This document shows positions 48,101 through 54,941 of a stretch of DNA of 64,000 nt, piece after piece; the first letter of the stretch is position 1; each line of letters starts with the position of its first letter. The stretch covers positions 1-64,000 of the forward strand of contig JAFUVM010000036.1 of the NCBI GenBank assembly GCA_017483665.1, given 5' to 3'. Below the pieces are notes generated by a model that saw only the letters and a program-made list of their open reading frames with translations, was not told the DNA's origin and ran no database searches. Origin of the DNA: Bacteroidaceae bacterium. Its GTDB lineage: Bacteria > Bacteroidota > Bacteroidia > Bacteroidales > Bacteroidaceae. A program made the translations under genes and the position numbers.

Positions 48101-49046
48101 CCGTCTCTTCGTGGCACGTGCTTCCGGCACCGACAACAGCTCCGTCTGGGAAATCAATCCTGAGGACCTGAACGAGCCCTGGAAGCCTGTCTTCACAGGT
48201 GGCGAGCTCGACGAAGCTACCGGTATCACTTACGTTGGCGAGGAGGAACAGAACCGCATGGCTCTGAGTCTGGCCTTCGAAGGCGCAGGCGAAGACCTGA
48301 AGATGTACGTTCTGGGCGGACAGCGCAGCAACGGCGACTACAACTTCACCGACTACAACTGCACTATCTACAACCTTGGCACAGCTAAGGAGTGGACAGG
48401 TGCTCCCTCGGCAAGCTTCGAGCCTCTGAACGGCATCTACACCAAGTCGCCCGTCGACGTAGGTATCCGCGAGGACGGACAGGGCGGTCTGTGGTTCATC
48501 CAGCGCCGCAGCGACGTGTCTGCCGACATCCCCGCCATCAAGCACTTCGATGCTGAGGGCAACGAGGATTACAGCAACACGAGCAGCAACGCAGTGGGCG
48601 ACAGAATCGCTGTCACCACCAACGGCAACTACCTGGCTATCCCCACAGCCAACGGCACGATTGTTCTCTACGAGACCAACTACGTTCCCATGGAGAACGG
48701 ACGCATCTTCCTCAACCCGAAGCGCACCATCAACGTGGGCGAGAGCCGCATCACAGCCCTGGCATTCGACTATGCAGACAACCTCTACGTAGCTTCTGCC
48801 AGCACCGAGACCTTCACCCGCTACACTGTTCCCACCGACAACAAGGTTGTTGTTACGCCCGGTAACGGCATCGGCAACGGCCTGAACGGCGACCTGAACG
48901 GTGACGGCAAGGTGGACATCGCCGACGCTGTGACCATCCTCAACTTCATGGCCGAGGGCAACAACGACGCGAAGGCTGACCTGAACGGTGACGGCAAGGT
49001 GGACATCGCCGACTTCGTAACCGTCCTGAACATCATGGCTCAGTAA
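42102..49046 (+). CDS. Giant secreted GLUG-repeat protein with dockerin-like C-terminus (paralogue 2)
   Basis: 2314 aa, same domain order as the gene 1.1 kb upstream: signal peptide (MSKRLLNLCLTALLSVVSTA), GLUG-like blocks (FDGKGHTIKI, NCGGVVGWANN, TAGGMFGW-type repeats), knuckles HQFDKYGVCTVCG and HQFEDGWCTVCG, helical region, GYYLIGTNAAFRPSNDRYS domain, fourth GLUG block, Ig-like domain, propeller-like region (FTEDGRLFVARASG) and the two dockerin-type loops. The propeller and dockerin parts are much closer to paralogue 1 than the N-terminal halves are; the last 50 codons are nearly identical at DNA level. It looks like a tandem duplication followed by divergence of the exposed N-terminal part and homogenisation of the 3' end. 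Function unknown; not part of a polysaccharide utilisation locus, since no SusC/SusD genes are nearby. Confidence 0.85.
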   Translation: MSKRLLNLCLTALLSVVSTAAWALSDVNGVYQIGTAADLEEFAALVNGENPFANAELTADIDRGMGGTMIGTEANKYQGTFDGKGHTIKINMYPEEQDAALFQYTGFGAIIQNLKVTGTITTSSKFAAGLVAFNYGIIRGCYIDITINSSVAGDATHGGIVARAYGGATIEDCLAKVTILGETTQNCGGVVGWANNLTNIVNCLVVSDGSTLDIANGLSCNISRNAGNLKTIDVETYNADPYANRPAGATYNNYVTQQWGDNVATTVVPLEELADGRICYQLNNDQSHIAWVQEIGVDPFPVPAAFGSGKQVFASAATGCNGLSESEDITFSNSGTDTAAKHQFDKYGVCTVCGCFDFNYFEDAGKFDPVGRAVLIGSVEDIDKVEGWNRIANGFRLNMKLTNDIEYKTEPGKYIFNPSDLIDGNFDGQGHALTIEMTDMGEKAALFPEMNGNVENLILHGVIQANAGHWGSVSGYARMALVRNVYSDIDITSTFAGDNTAGGMFGWTGDREKHVENCIYAGDIILPESAPFVRIGGFAGWTAAQTYYTNCAVLGNIIGAGDQSMQSSTENSGNIARNWGSITCENCYVVNPITGRDINDADKYTHYENEAGIANGELTFLLNGSQSGVERFYQVIGTDPEPMPFKKEGGLVYSTAASYRCDGKPLGTGGYSNDPSGEAIIPPHQFEDGWCTVCGQFDENFLTPVDGWYEISNGIELKWWSVYASQHPDVSARLTDDIDMDGYMDGYIPVSIFVGTFDGQGHTISNFVLESASNNQGLIGVVGDGAVVQNLILDESCSIHAAGYAGIIGNTNGSGTIYVTNVGFEGLVGVNGYNAAGIVGCCSGGSMNMIITNCWVTGTITSGQQSGAICGYSGSGSIVTNCWSTCQMQSSAIYSSDSFTRGAAQVVNCYEADIEGVEQNKQQHYNPTAANRRTITLPLEDIESGALCYNLNGKQFREPIWFQTLEEDVHPYPFDTHGTVVTGAGQYFSIPNSDLSEVISSVQAAEVEDIEDIVATQSLIEALEAAVDALDDVETIADFADVVDSINVAKELVKQSAAVYKAYIDKCEEVKAFLASNNTFSGAMREALEAYLSETEEPSEDNPLGSYEYIIEHHTATAEEIQAETERVEKWLADAIASDYAAGSDISKLIPNYDFTKKNENWTGGFANDFVTVQDAEGNSISGVEAWNVTGDMYQTVEGMKPGYYLIGTNAAFRPSNDRYSTNYAAGIYANGIFNYFPTAIEDYVAVEDAVDGENCNLTIKSAYDMSVYSDDYSTSDTQAEELGATLKGYVVQGTTGMAIAAKAGRYPVYTIAQVGEDGKLTIGIKNPGTKYSNDWTGWSGLKVTYCGEGAESVGAALDVVLQNMSARAQTVIDYEYNIETPAAGPNFPAALRDQLEAAIGKIEAASTVEEKAAIAAEISDLFLKIYEGKRAYIAMYNKAELTDAIIVGDLARIVKDEETGEWSDTGEKVLSEEEEKALYKASDALLGGYFDGTFSTEEALKMEPMNAVADIIPAQDEDGYYLIGTTKQFVAYRAIASDVDKYASGKLTADIDMAGIAMLPIGHNRGENAQHIFSGVFDGQGHALNNLYIDDARIQSDGYAEPATLFYELQNATVKNLKLTGEYHTMHQNMGGVTRYMSGASTIDNCEIALVLRSGINGDGTHGGVVGYCGSSSAVVKNCLVNNLMMSDEGVVTLHVGGVCGWGGQALQIKNTLILSQYENIGLVEAGDVNSNSVCRNLSSIENVYISSVFREQKGTLTTPEQMASGELTWKLNGSQGDEPVWFQTLGVDATPHLFGGDAVYLYAGKYTNEKPNIQLNAFAYNLDAKLSGSNVVVSFNLNAEAEAAKIEFTNGYSQDVPAEELVAGAHSVTVAASNLGDDPASQNFKIAVTGKGSLDVIKMGDVFKVWGPYGLAVNNNPESKNFGQVLIAESYPDEPATGYMSSQKPGAIFAFDPDFQPIDAADGTPGFYGGLPIKGEVPLTIAGTYKFDLKDLRFTEDGRLFVARASGTDNSSVWEINPEDLNEPWKPVFTGGELDEATGITYVGEEEQNRMALSLAFEGAGEDLKMYVLGGQRSNGDYNFTDYNCTIYNLGTAKEWTGAPSASFEPLNGIYTKSPVDVGIREDGQGGLWFIQRRSDVSADIPAIKHFDAEGNEDYSNTSSNAVGDRIAVTTNGNYLAIPTANGTIVLYETNYVPMENGRIFLNPKRTINVGESRITALAFDYADNLYVASASTETFTRYTVPTDNKVVVTPGNGIGNGLNGDLNGDGKVDIADAVTILNFMAEGNNDAKADLNGDGKVDIADFVTVLNIMAQ

Positions 49047-49084
49047 ATCCTACGTACTGGACCGCAAGGTTCAGCCTACCAAGA

Positions 49085-49114
49085 CGAGGGCGCACCAACA
49101 ACGGTGCGTCCTCG
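49085..49114 (+). terminator. Hairpin terminator of paralogue 2
   Basis: CGAGGGCGCACC / GGTGCGTCCTCG with a 6-base loop and one mismatch, followed by GGTTTTTC. The flanks equal those of the terminator at 41061 but the stem sequence differs. Confidence 0.85.
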
Positions 49115-49167
49115 GTTTTTCTTCTGACAACGGATTGCACGGATTACACGGAGGGGGACGGCGAGTG

Positions 49168-49188
49168 GAAGACCGTTCGGCGGTCTTC
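49168..49188. repeat. GAAGACCG hairpin, covarying copy
   Basis: GAAGACCG / CGGTCTTC. Compared with GATGACCG / CGGTCATC at 33706 and 41650, one base pair is changed on both sides so the stem is kept. Confidence 0.75.
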
Positions 49189-49201
49189 AACACGGCGTGC
49201 G

Positions 49202-49311
49202 CTTCTGCCCGACACGGCGTGCGCTTCCGGAATAAGCGCCTAGCGCTTCCGAAATAAGCGCCTAGCGCTTCTGAAATAAGCGCCTGGCTCTTCCGGGACA
49301 GGCCCTGTGCC
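49202..49311. repeat. 22-bp tandem array joining families A and B, five units
   Basis: First unit with core GACACGGCGTGCG, then units with CTTCCGGAATAAGCGCCTAG, in constant 22-bp phase, the last degenerate. Arrangement as at 41684-41815. Confidence 0.9.
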
Positions 49312-49371
49312 GCAATACAGAAAAGGGTATGCGTAGGTTCAATCTTACACATGCCCTGTCTTATTCTACCA

Positions 49372-49622
49372 CGAATTGCACAAATTACACGAATTGAGGA
49401 TTGATTACTAAACCACGAATTGCACGAATTACATGAATTGAGGAATGATTATTAAACCACGAATTGCACGAATTACACGAATTGTTTCTTGTCTGACACT
49501 CACAGAATGGTTAATTCGTGCAATTCGTGGTTTTATATTAGTCGCTTAATCTGTAAAATCCGTGCAATCCGTGGTTAAAAATCACAGTTTCAATTCGTGT
49601 AATCCGTGCAATTCGTGGTTGA
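49372..49622. repeat. Array of CACGAATT repeats in both orientations
   Basis: Three copies of ACCACGAATTGCACGAATTA-like sequence (about 49372, 49411, 49456) are followed by three inverted copies ending in ATTCGTGGTT or ATCCGTGGTT (about 49513, 49557, 49597). This fills the gap before the AraC-type gene. Confidence 0.85.
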
Positions 49623-49642
49623 AATAAACAATCCCTGTCCGT

Positions 49643-50758
49643 TTAGTCCGTTCTGTCTGCGGTCTGGTACTTAGCCAGGAACTCGTCGAGGGTGATGCCT
49701 TCCACCATCTGGAAGCAGGTGCGGACGGTCTTCGTGGTGCCGAAGCCGGCGTCGAGTGCTTCCTTCACCGTCTTCACGTCGCCGCGGACAATCATGCGTT
49801 TCAGTTCGTTCACGCGGAAGCTGTTGATGTAGTCGTGCACGTTGTTGAAGCCCTGACTGCGTATGCTCTGCAGCACCAGGTGGCGGTTGTAGCCCACGGC
49901 CTGGCAGAGACGGTCGCGGCCGAAGGTGCTGTCCTTCCACTCCTGGCGGTGCGTCTGCATCCAGTAGTTGATGCGTTGGAATCGGATGCGGTTGGCTTCG
50001 TTGAAGTCGTCCTGCGGAGTCTCCTCGGCAGGCTCTTCGGCTGGTTCCTCCGTCGGCTCGCTGATGACGGGACGCGGCAGCTCGAGGGCCAGCGACTCCA
50101 GGGTGCGGAGCATCAGATAGAGGTTGAGCAGGGTGAATATCACCACGTAGACGGAGAGCAGGTAGAGGTCGTAGAAGATGGCCGCATAGGTGTAGAACAC
50201 GACGGAGAGCCCCAGCATGAAGCTGTAGCCCAGCAGGTAGGGCGGCACCGGAGCGTGGCGTGCCAGGCGGCGGGGCAGCATAAAGATGTTCACGATGTAG
50301 TAGATGCTCAGGGCCAGGGTGCAGAGGCGCATCATGATGTCGCTGCTCAGGATGTTCTCCACCAGGTCGTGGAAGGAATAGACGTACACGATTTTGCTGC
50401 CCATCAGCGTGGCTACGGCATAGATGACCAGCAGCACCAGGATGGGACGGGCGTAGCGCCACATGCGTTCCCACTGCAGGAAGCCCGGCATGGGGATGCT
50501 CAGTGGATAGATACTCTGCAGGAAGCATGCCGCCAGCAGCGCCAGCAGCATGCCGGGGTGCAGGATGCCGGGATGTCCCGCCGCGATGTCGTGTACGAAG
50601 AGCGACGCAACGAGCGTCGTGCAGCAGAATATGCCGTTCACCCACGCCAGCGTCAGATACTGCACGCGATGCCGCGAAAAGAGGGCCATGACGATGGTGA
50701 TGACGAAGTGTACGACGGCAGCCCCGCCAAGCACTATAAAGAGGATGTCTTCTATCAT
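49643..50758 (-). CDS. Membrane-bound AraC-family regulator
   Basis: 371 aa. The first 210 residues form about six membrane helices; a Glu/Pro-rich linker (SEPTEEPAEEPAEETPQDD) follows; the C-terminal 110 residues are an AraC-type DNA-binding domain (GRDRLCQAVGYNRHLVLQSI, then VKEALDAGFGTTKTVRTCFQ). Many Prevotella and Bacteroides have such membrane AraC proteins of unknown signal. It is divergent from the secreted protein gene at 50912, with both promoters in a 150-bp gap, so it is a candidate regulator of that gene. Confidence 0.85.
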   Translation of the reverse strand: MIEDILFIVLGGAAVVHFVITIVMALFSRHRVQYLTLAWVNGIFCCTTLVASLFVHDIAAGHPGILHPGMLLALLAACFLQSIYPLSIPMPGFLQWERMWRYARPILVLLVIYAVATLMGSKIVYVYSFHDLVENILSSDIMMRLCTLALSIYYIVNIFMLPRRLARHAPVPPYLLGYSFMLGLSVVFYTYAAIFYDLYLLSVYVVIFTLLNLYLMLRTLESLALELPRPVISEPTEEPAEEPAEETPQDDFNEANRIRFQRINYWMQTHRQEWKDSTFGRDRLCQAVGYNRHLVLQSIRSQGFNNVHDYINSFRVNELKRMIVRGDVKTVKEALDAGFGTTKTVRTCFQMVEGITLDEFLAKYQTADRTD

Positions 50759-50779
50759 TCCGTTGGGTGTTTATGCATG

Positions 50780-50809
50780 CAAAGTTAGGTCTTTTACGTC
50801 AATAAACAA
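50780..50809 (-). promoter_or_regulatory. Promoter of the AraC-type gene
   Basis: Minus strand TTG (50809-50807), 19 bp, TAACTTTG (50787-50780). Confidence 0.7.
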
Positions 50810-50835
50810 TCCTTTAACACATTTTTGTTGCAAAA

Positions 50836-50869
50836 GTTGCACGTCTTTGCACGAAATGTCGTAACTTTG
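50836..50869 (+). promoter_or_regulatory. Promoter of the 720-aa secreted protein
   Basis: GTTG (50836-50839), 22 bp, TAACTTTG (50862-50869), about 43 bp before the start codon. Confidence 0.6.
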
Positions 50870-50911
50870 AGCACTTATTGATACAATCACTAACACTAAA
50901 ACCTTATCTAC

Positions 50912-53074
50912 ATGAAAAGAACATCTACTTTCTTCTCCCTGCTCGCTGCATTGCTTCTGCTTGCGGGCAACAGCGCATGGGCAGTGGAAACCTGGGTGAA
51001 GACCGCAGCCGCCGACCTGCAGACAGGCGACGTCGTTGCCATCGTCGACCTCACCTCCAGCCTCGTACTGCCCAGCAGCAACGGCTCCGGCGCAGCCCCT
51101 GCCGCCACATCCGTCACGCTCAACAGCGAAAAGACGGAGATCGACTCCGAAGTAGCCGACGCATGGCAGTGGCAAGTGACCGTTGAGGACGGGAACCTCC
51201 AGTTCAACGTCCCCGGCACAACGAACTACCTCTACTGCACCAACGCCAACAACGGCGTGCGCGTAGGCACTAACGAGAACAACGTCTTCTCCATCGCACA
51301 GCACGAGAACGGCGTGGACTTCCTCTTCAACAACGCCACCAGCCGCTACATCGGTCCCTACAACAACCAGGACTGGCGCTGCTACACCTCCGTCAACAAC
51401 AACATCAAGGACGCCGTAGTCGTCTTCTTCAAGAAAGTCATCAGCGGCGTGAACGTGGCCAAGCCCGTCATCACACCTGCCGGCGGAGCCTTCATCGAGC
51501 CGCAGCAGGTCAGCATCAGCGCCGAGGAAGGCTGCACCGTCTACTACACCCTCGACGGCACTGAGCCCACCTCCGAAAGCACGCGCTACACGGCCTCCTT
51601 CACCGTCAGCACCGACTGCACCGTCCGCGCCATCGCCTACGACGTAGCAGGCAACCCCAGCAGCGTCACCTCCGTCGAGTTCACGTTCCTGAAGCCCATC
51701 GCCACCATCGCCGAGCTTTGCGCAGCCGCAACGGACAAAGACGCTCCGGCACTCGTGGAGCTCAATAACTGGATCTGCACCGGTGTGGCAGGCAGCAACG
51801 TCTACTTCACCGACGGCAAGAACGGCATCCTGCTCTACCAGAGCGGACATAATTTCGAGCTGAACGACGTGCTGACCGGTAAGGCACAGATCACGCTGAC
51901 CACCTACAACGACTGCCCCGAGATAAAGGGTCTCACCAACACGACCGAAGGCCTCACCGTCACCAAGGGCGAGGGCGCCACACCTCTGGCCGTCACCATC
52001 GGCGAGCTCAGGAAGGACATGCAGGGCAACCTCATCACCCTCGAAGGTGTCACCTACAGCAAGGAGGGCGACGTCTTCATCGACGATGACGACAACGAAA
52101 TCATTCCCTACAACCGCTTCACCACACTGCCCGAGCTCATCGACGGCAAAACGTACAACGCAACCGGTGTAGCCATCTGGTACAAGAACAAGCAGAAATG
52201 GGAAATCGCTCCCCGCACAGCCGACGAGTTCCAGCTCCTCACCTCGCAGAAGATGCCCGTGTCCGCATGGAGCGTACAGAGCGAGAGCGTTGACGTAGAA
52301 GGCAAGCCCACAGCACGCTTCACCACCGACTCCGACGGCGAAGTCACCTACGAAAGCTCCGACCCGAGCGTCGCCACCATCGATGGCGAGGGCAACATCA
52401 CTCCGCTGAAGAAAGGCACCACCATCATCACAGCCAACGTGGCTGAGACAGAAACCTACCTGCCCGACAGCAAGAGCTTCAAGCTCACCGTCACCGTGGA
52501 CGGCTTCGTAGACGCCACCTTCGAATACAGCGACGAGGACATCCAGGGCCAGGGCGCACCCAACACCGGCGCTGAACTCACAGCCACCCGCAACGGCGTG
52601 CTCACACTCTTCGCCAACAAAGCATACGCTAAGCCTGGCGACAACCACATGAAGATATACGGCAGCAAGTTCGAGAAGGGCGAAGAAGGCGAAGAACCCA
52701 CGCTCACCGAACCCAGCTACATCCAGCTCTCCGTGCCCGAAGGCTACACCATTACCGACATCGTCCTCACGGCTACCGAAGACGGCTACATCAAGGAGTG
52801 GGCCGACCAGAGCGGCGCCGCTGCCACCATCGAAGGCGCCACAGCCACATGGAGCGGCGAGCAGACCGAAGTCATCCTCACCAACCAGGCATCGTCCCAG
52901 GCACGCATCAAGACCATCGCCGTGTCCTACTTCGACAAGAACGGCGACAGCATCACCACCATCACGGCCTCTGCCCAGGCCGACGGCACAGTCTACAACC
53001 TGGCAGGACAGCGCGTGAAGGGCATGCAGCAGGGCATCTACATCGTAGGCGGCAAGAAGATTGCCGTCAAGTAA
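50912..53074 (+). CDS. Secreted multidomain protein with chitobiase-C, OB-like and Big2-like domains
   Basis: 720 aa. Signal peptide at residues 1-24 (MKRTSTFFSLLAALLLLAGN). An unrecognised beta domain (about 25-180) is followed by a chitobiase/hexosaminidase C-terminal-like domain (about 185-268, GCTVYYTLDGTEPTSEST), an OB-like domain (about 270-440, WICTGVAGSNVYFTDGKNGI), a Big2-like domain (about 445-540, YESSDPSVATIDGEGNITPL), and a beta-rich domain (about 545-690). The C-terminus is VYNLAGQRVKGMQQGIYIVG plus a basic GKK end, a tail seen on many Prevotella secreted proteins and resembling sorting domains of the type IX class. No catalytic domain seen, so a binding or structural role is likelier. 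Followed by a terminator. Confidence 0.82.
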   Translation: MKRTSTFFSLLAALLLLAGNSAWAVETWVKTAAADLQTGDVVAIVDLTSSLVLPSSNGSGAAPAATSVTLNSEKTEIDSEVADAWQWQVTVEDGNLQFNVPGTTNYLYCTNANNGVRVGTNENNVFSIAQHENGVDFLFNNATSRYIGPYNNQDWRCYTSVNNNIKDAVVVFFKKVISGVNVAKPVITPAGGAFIEPQQVSISAEEGCTVYYTLDGTEPTSESTRYTASFTVSTDCTVRAIAYDVAGNPSSVTSVEFTFLKPIATIAELCAAATDKDAPALVELNNWICTGVAGSNVYFTDGKNGILLYQSGHNFELNDVLTGKAQITLTTYNDCPEIKGLTNTTEGLTVTKGEGATPLAVTIGELRKDMQGNLITLEGVTYSKEGDVFIDDDDNEIIPYNRFTTLPELIDGKTYNATGVAIWYKNKQKWEIAPRTADEFQLLTSQKMPVSAWSVQSESVDVEGKPTARFTTDSDGEVTYESSDPSVATIDGEGNITPLKKGTTIITANVAETETYLPDSKSFKLTVTVDGFVDATFEYSDEDIQGQGAPNTGAELTATRNGVLTLFANKAYAKPGDNHMKIYGSKFEKGEEGEEPTLTEPSYIQLSVPEGYTITDIVLTATEDGYIKEWADQSGAAATIEGATATWSGEQTEVILTNQASSQARIKTIAVSYFDKNGDSITTITASAQADGTVYNLAGQRVKGMQQGIYIVGGKKIAVK

Positions 53075-53103
53075 CCCTCGCACCGGCACATAGCAAAACA
53101 CAC

Positions 53104-53137
53104 AGGAGGCAAACACCATACCCGGCGTTTGCCTCCT
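53104..53137 (+). terminator. Hairpin terminator after the secreted protein gene
   Basis: AGGAGGCAAAC / GTTTGCCTCCT stem with a 12-base loop, followed by ATTTCC, 30 bp after the stop. Confidence 0.75.
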
Positions 53138-53212
53138 ATTTCCTCGAAGAAGCATCGATAAACATTGGGAAACCATTTGAACAGAAACGGAACAAAGAAG
53201 CGACACCGCTTG

Positions 53213-54061
53213 ATGCGGCTCCTGGCAGGATTGCCTCTGGGCGTACTCTACCTCGTGAGCGATCTGGCTTACCCCATCCTATATTATATAATAAGGTATA
53301 GGCGGCGGCTCGTCCGCGAGAACCTCTGCTGCTCCTTCCCCGAGAAGAGCCAGGAGGAGATACAGAACATCGAGAAGAAGTTCTACCGGAATCTGTGCGA
53401 CGTCTTCGTCGAAGCCTTCAAATGCCTCAACGTCTCCGACGAGGAAATGCTGCGTCGCGTAGAGATTCTGAACTGCGAACTGCCCGAAAGCATTGCCGCC
53501 AGGGGCAAGAACGTCTTTATGCTCCTGGGGCATCTCGGTTGCTGGGAATGGTATCAGGAGGTCAGTGTCCGCTACAAGGCCCCGCGCCGCAGTGCCGAAA
53601 TCTACAAGCATATCACGAGTCCCTACTTCGCCTCGCTCATGCACGAAGTGCGCAGCCGTTGGGACACTACGCAGATAGAGATGCAGCAGACCGTGCGCAC
53701 CCTGCTCCGCTGGACGGGCGAAGGCGAGCCCTATCTGTGCGGCTTCATACAAGACCAAAGGCCGGACACGAAGGTGAAGGACAGCCTCACCTTCCTCAGC
53801 CAGCAGACATGGTACACCCCCGGCGCAGAACAATTTGCCGGAAAGGCCAATGCGGAGCTTGTCTACCTCCACGTGGAAAAGACCAGCCGCGGACACTACA
53901 GGTTGACCTTCACCAGCATGGAACCCAACGAAGAAGAGATGAACAGCCCATACCCGCTGACGCGATGCTTCTGGCGCCTCATCGAACAGAACATCCGCCG
54001 GCAGCCCGAGCTCTGGCTTTGGTCGCACAACCGCTGGCAAAAGTGGGAACTTACCGAGTAA
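53213..54061 (+). CDS. Lipid A biosynthesis lauroyl/myristoyl acyltransferase-like protein (LpxL/HtrB family)
   Basis: 282 aa from the ATG at 53213; a TTG at 53165 would add 16 residues. N-terminal membrane helix, then the acyltransferase HX4E motif in GHLGCWEW (His and Glu as catalytic pair), a second block IQDQRPDTK, and a basic end. It should transfer an acyl chain to lipid A or a related lipid at the inner membrane. First gene of a + strand cluster with three glycosyltransferases, so it may serve the same surface glycolipid. Confidence 0.9.
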   Translation: MRLLAGLPLGVLYLVSDLAYPILYYIIRYRRRLVRENLCCSFPEKSQEEIQNIEKKFYRNLCDVFVEAFKCLNVSDEEMLRRVEILNCELPESIAARGKNVFMLLGHLGCWEWYQEVSVRYKAPRRSAEIYKHITSPYFASLMHEVRSRWDTTQIEMQQTVRTLLRWTGEGEPYLCGFIQDQRPDTKVKDSLTFLSQQTWYTPGAEQFAGKANAELVYLHVEKTSRGHYRLTFTSMEPNEEEMNSPYPLTRCFWRLIEQNIRRQPELWLWSHNRWQKWELTE

Positions 54062-54068
54062 AAGCATC

Positions 54069-54941
54069 ATGATTTCCGTCGTCGTACCGATTTATAACGT
54101 AGAGCGCTTCCTGCCGCGTGCCTTGGACAGCATCCTCAGTCAGACGCACAAGGACTGGGAAGCCATCCTTGTCGACGACGGCAGCACCGACACGAGCGGC
54201 AGCATTGCCGACGAATACGCCCGGCGCGACGCCCGGTTCAAGGTTGTGCACAAAGAGAACGGCGGCCTTTCGGATGCCCGCAATGCAGGCATGAAGCTCA
54301 TCCGGGGCGAATACCTGCTCTTCCTCGATGCCGACGATTTCCTGCATCCCCAACTCATGGCGCTCTGCCTCGAAGCAGCCTTGCGCGACAACTCCGACCT
54401 CGTCTGCTTCACCTACGACCGCTGCTACCGCACCCGCGGCCTTGTCCGCCACTTCCTCCACCTCGGCGACCCCACGCCGCACTACCGCTTCTACAGCAAT
54501 CCGCCCTACATCACAACGGACAACATCCTGGCCTACGCCACCGAATACTCCTGCCCCCGCGACATCGACCGCCGCTGGGCCGTGAAGCATTGTCAGGTGT
54601 GGCGCTGCATGTACAAGACGTATGCCGTGCGCGACGTCCAGTTCATCCCCGGCATCAACTACGAGGACTTCCCCTGGTGGAGCGAGGTGATGCTCCGCAC
54701 GGGCCGCTGCACCATCCTCAACCTGCCGCTCTACTTCTACTATCCCAACGCACAGAGCTACCTCTTCTCGGCAGACCAGACGCACAAAGCCGAGAGCCTC
54801 CGCCGCGGCATCGAAGCCGCGAAAGGCATCTACGCCACAGCCCCCGCGGACAAACGGCAGGCCTGGGAACGCAACTTCCTTGTCCCCTTCGAGCAGAAAC
54901 TCAGGAAGAAACTTGGCACCAAGCAGCAGAATGAGCCATGA
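54069..54941 (+). CDS. GT2-family glycosyltransferase
   Basis: 290 aa. GT-A fold: VVVPIYNVERFLPRALDSIL at the start, AILVDDGSTDTSG, and the metal-binding LFLDADDF. The donor and acceptor cannot be read from sequence. Its C-terminal half (KHCQVWRCMYK, NYEDFPWW) is shared with the next gene, so the two arose by tandem duplication. It starts 7 bp after the acyltransferase gene. Confidence 0.9.
   Translation: MISVVVPIYNVERFLPRALDSILSQTHKDWEAILVDDGSTDTSGSIADEYARRDARFKVVHKENGGLSDARNAGMKLIRGEYLLFLDADDFLHPQLMALCLEAALRDNSDLVCFTYDRCYRTRGLVRHFLHLGDPTPHYRFYSNPPYITTDNILAYATEYSCPRDIDRRWAVKHCQVWRCMYKTYAVRDVQFIPGINYEDFPWWSEVMLRTGRCTILNLPLYFYYPNAQSYLFSADQTHKAESLRRGIEAAKGIYATAPADKRQAWERNFLVPFEQKLRKKLGTKQQNEP

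Noticed and set aside
34138..49046. Polysaccharide utilisation locus or cellulosome
   Set aside because: No SusC/SusD, glycoside hydrolase or cohesin genes occur in the window; the dockerin-like ends alone do not establish either.
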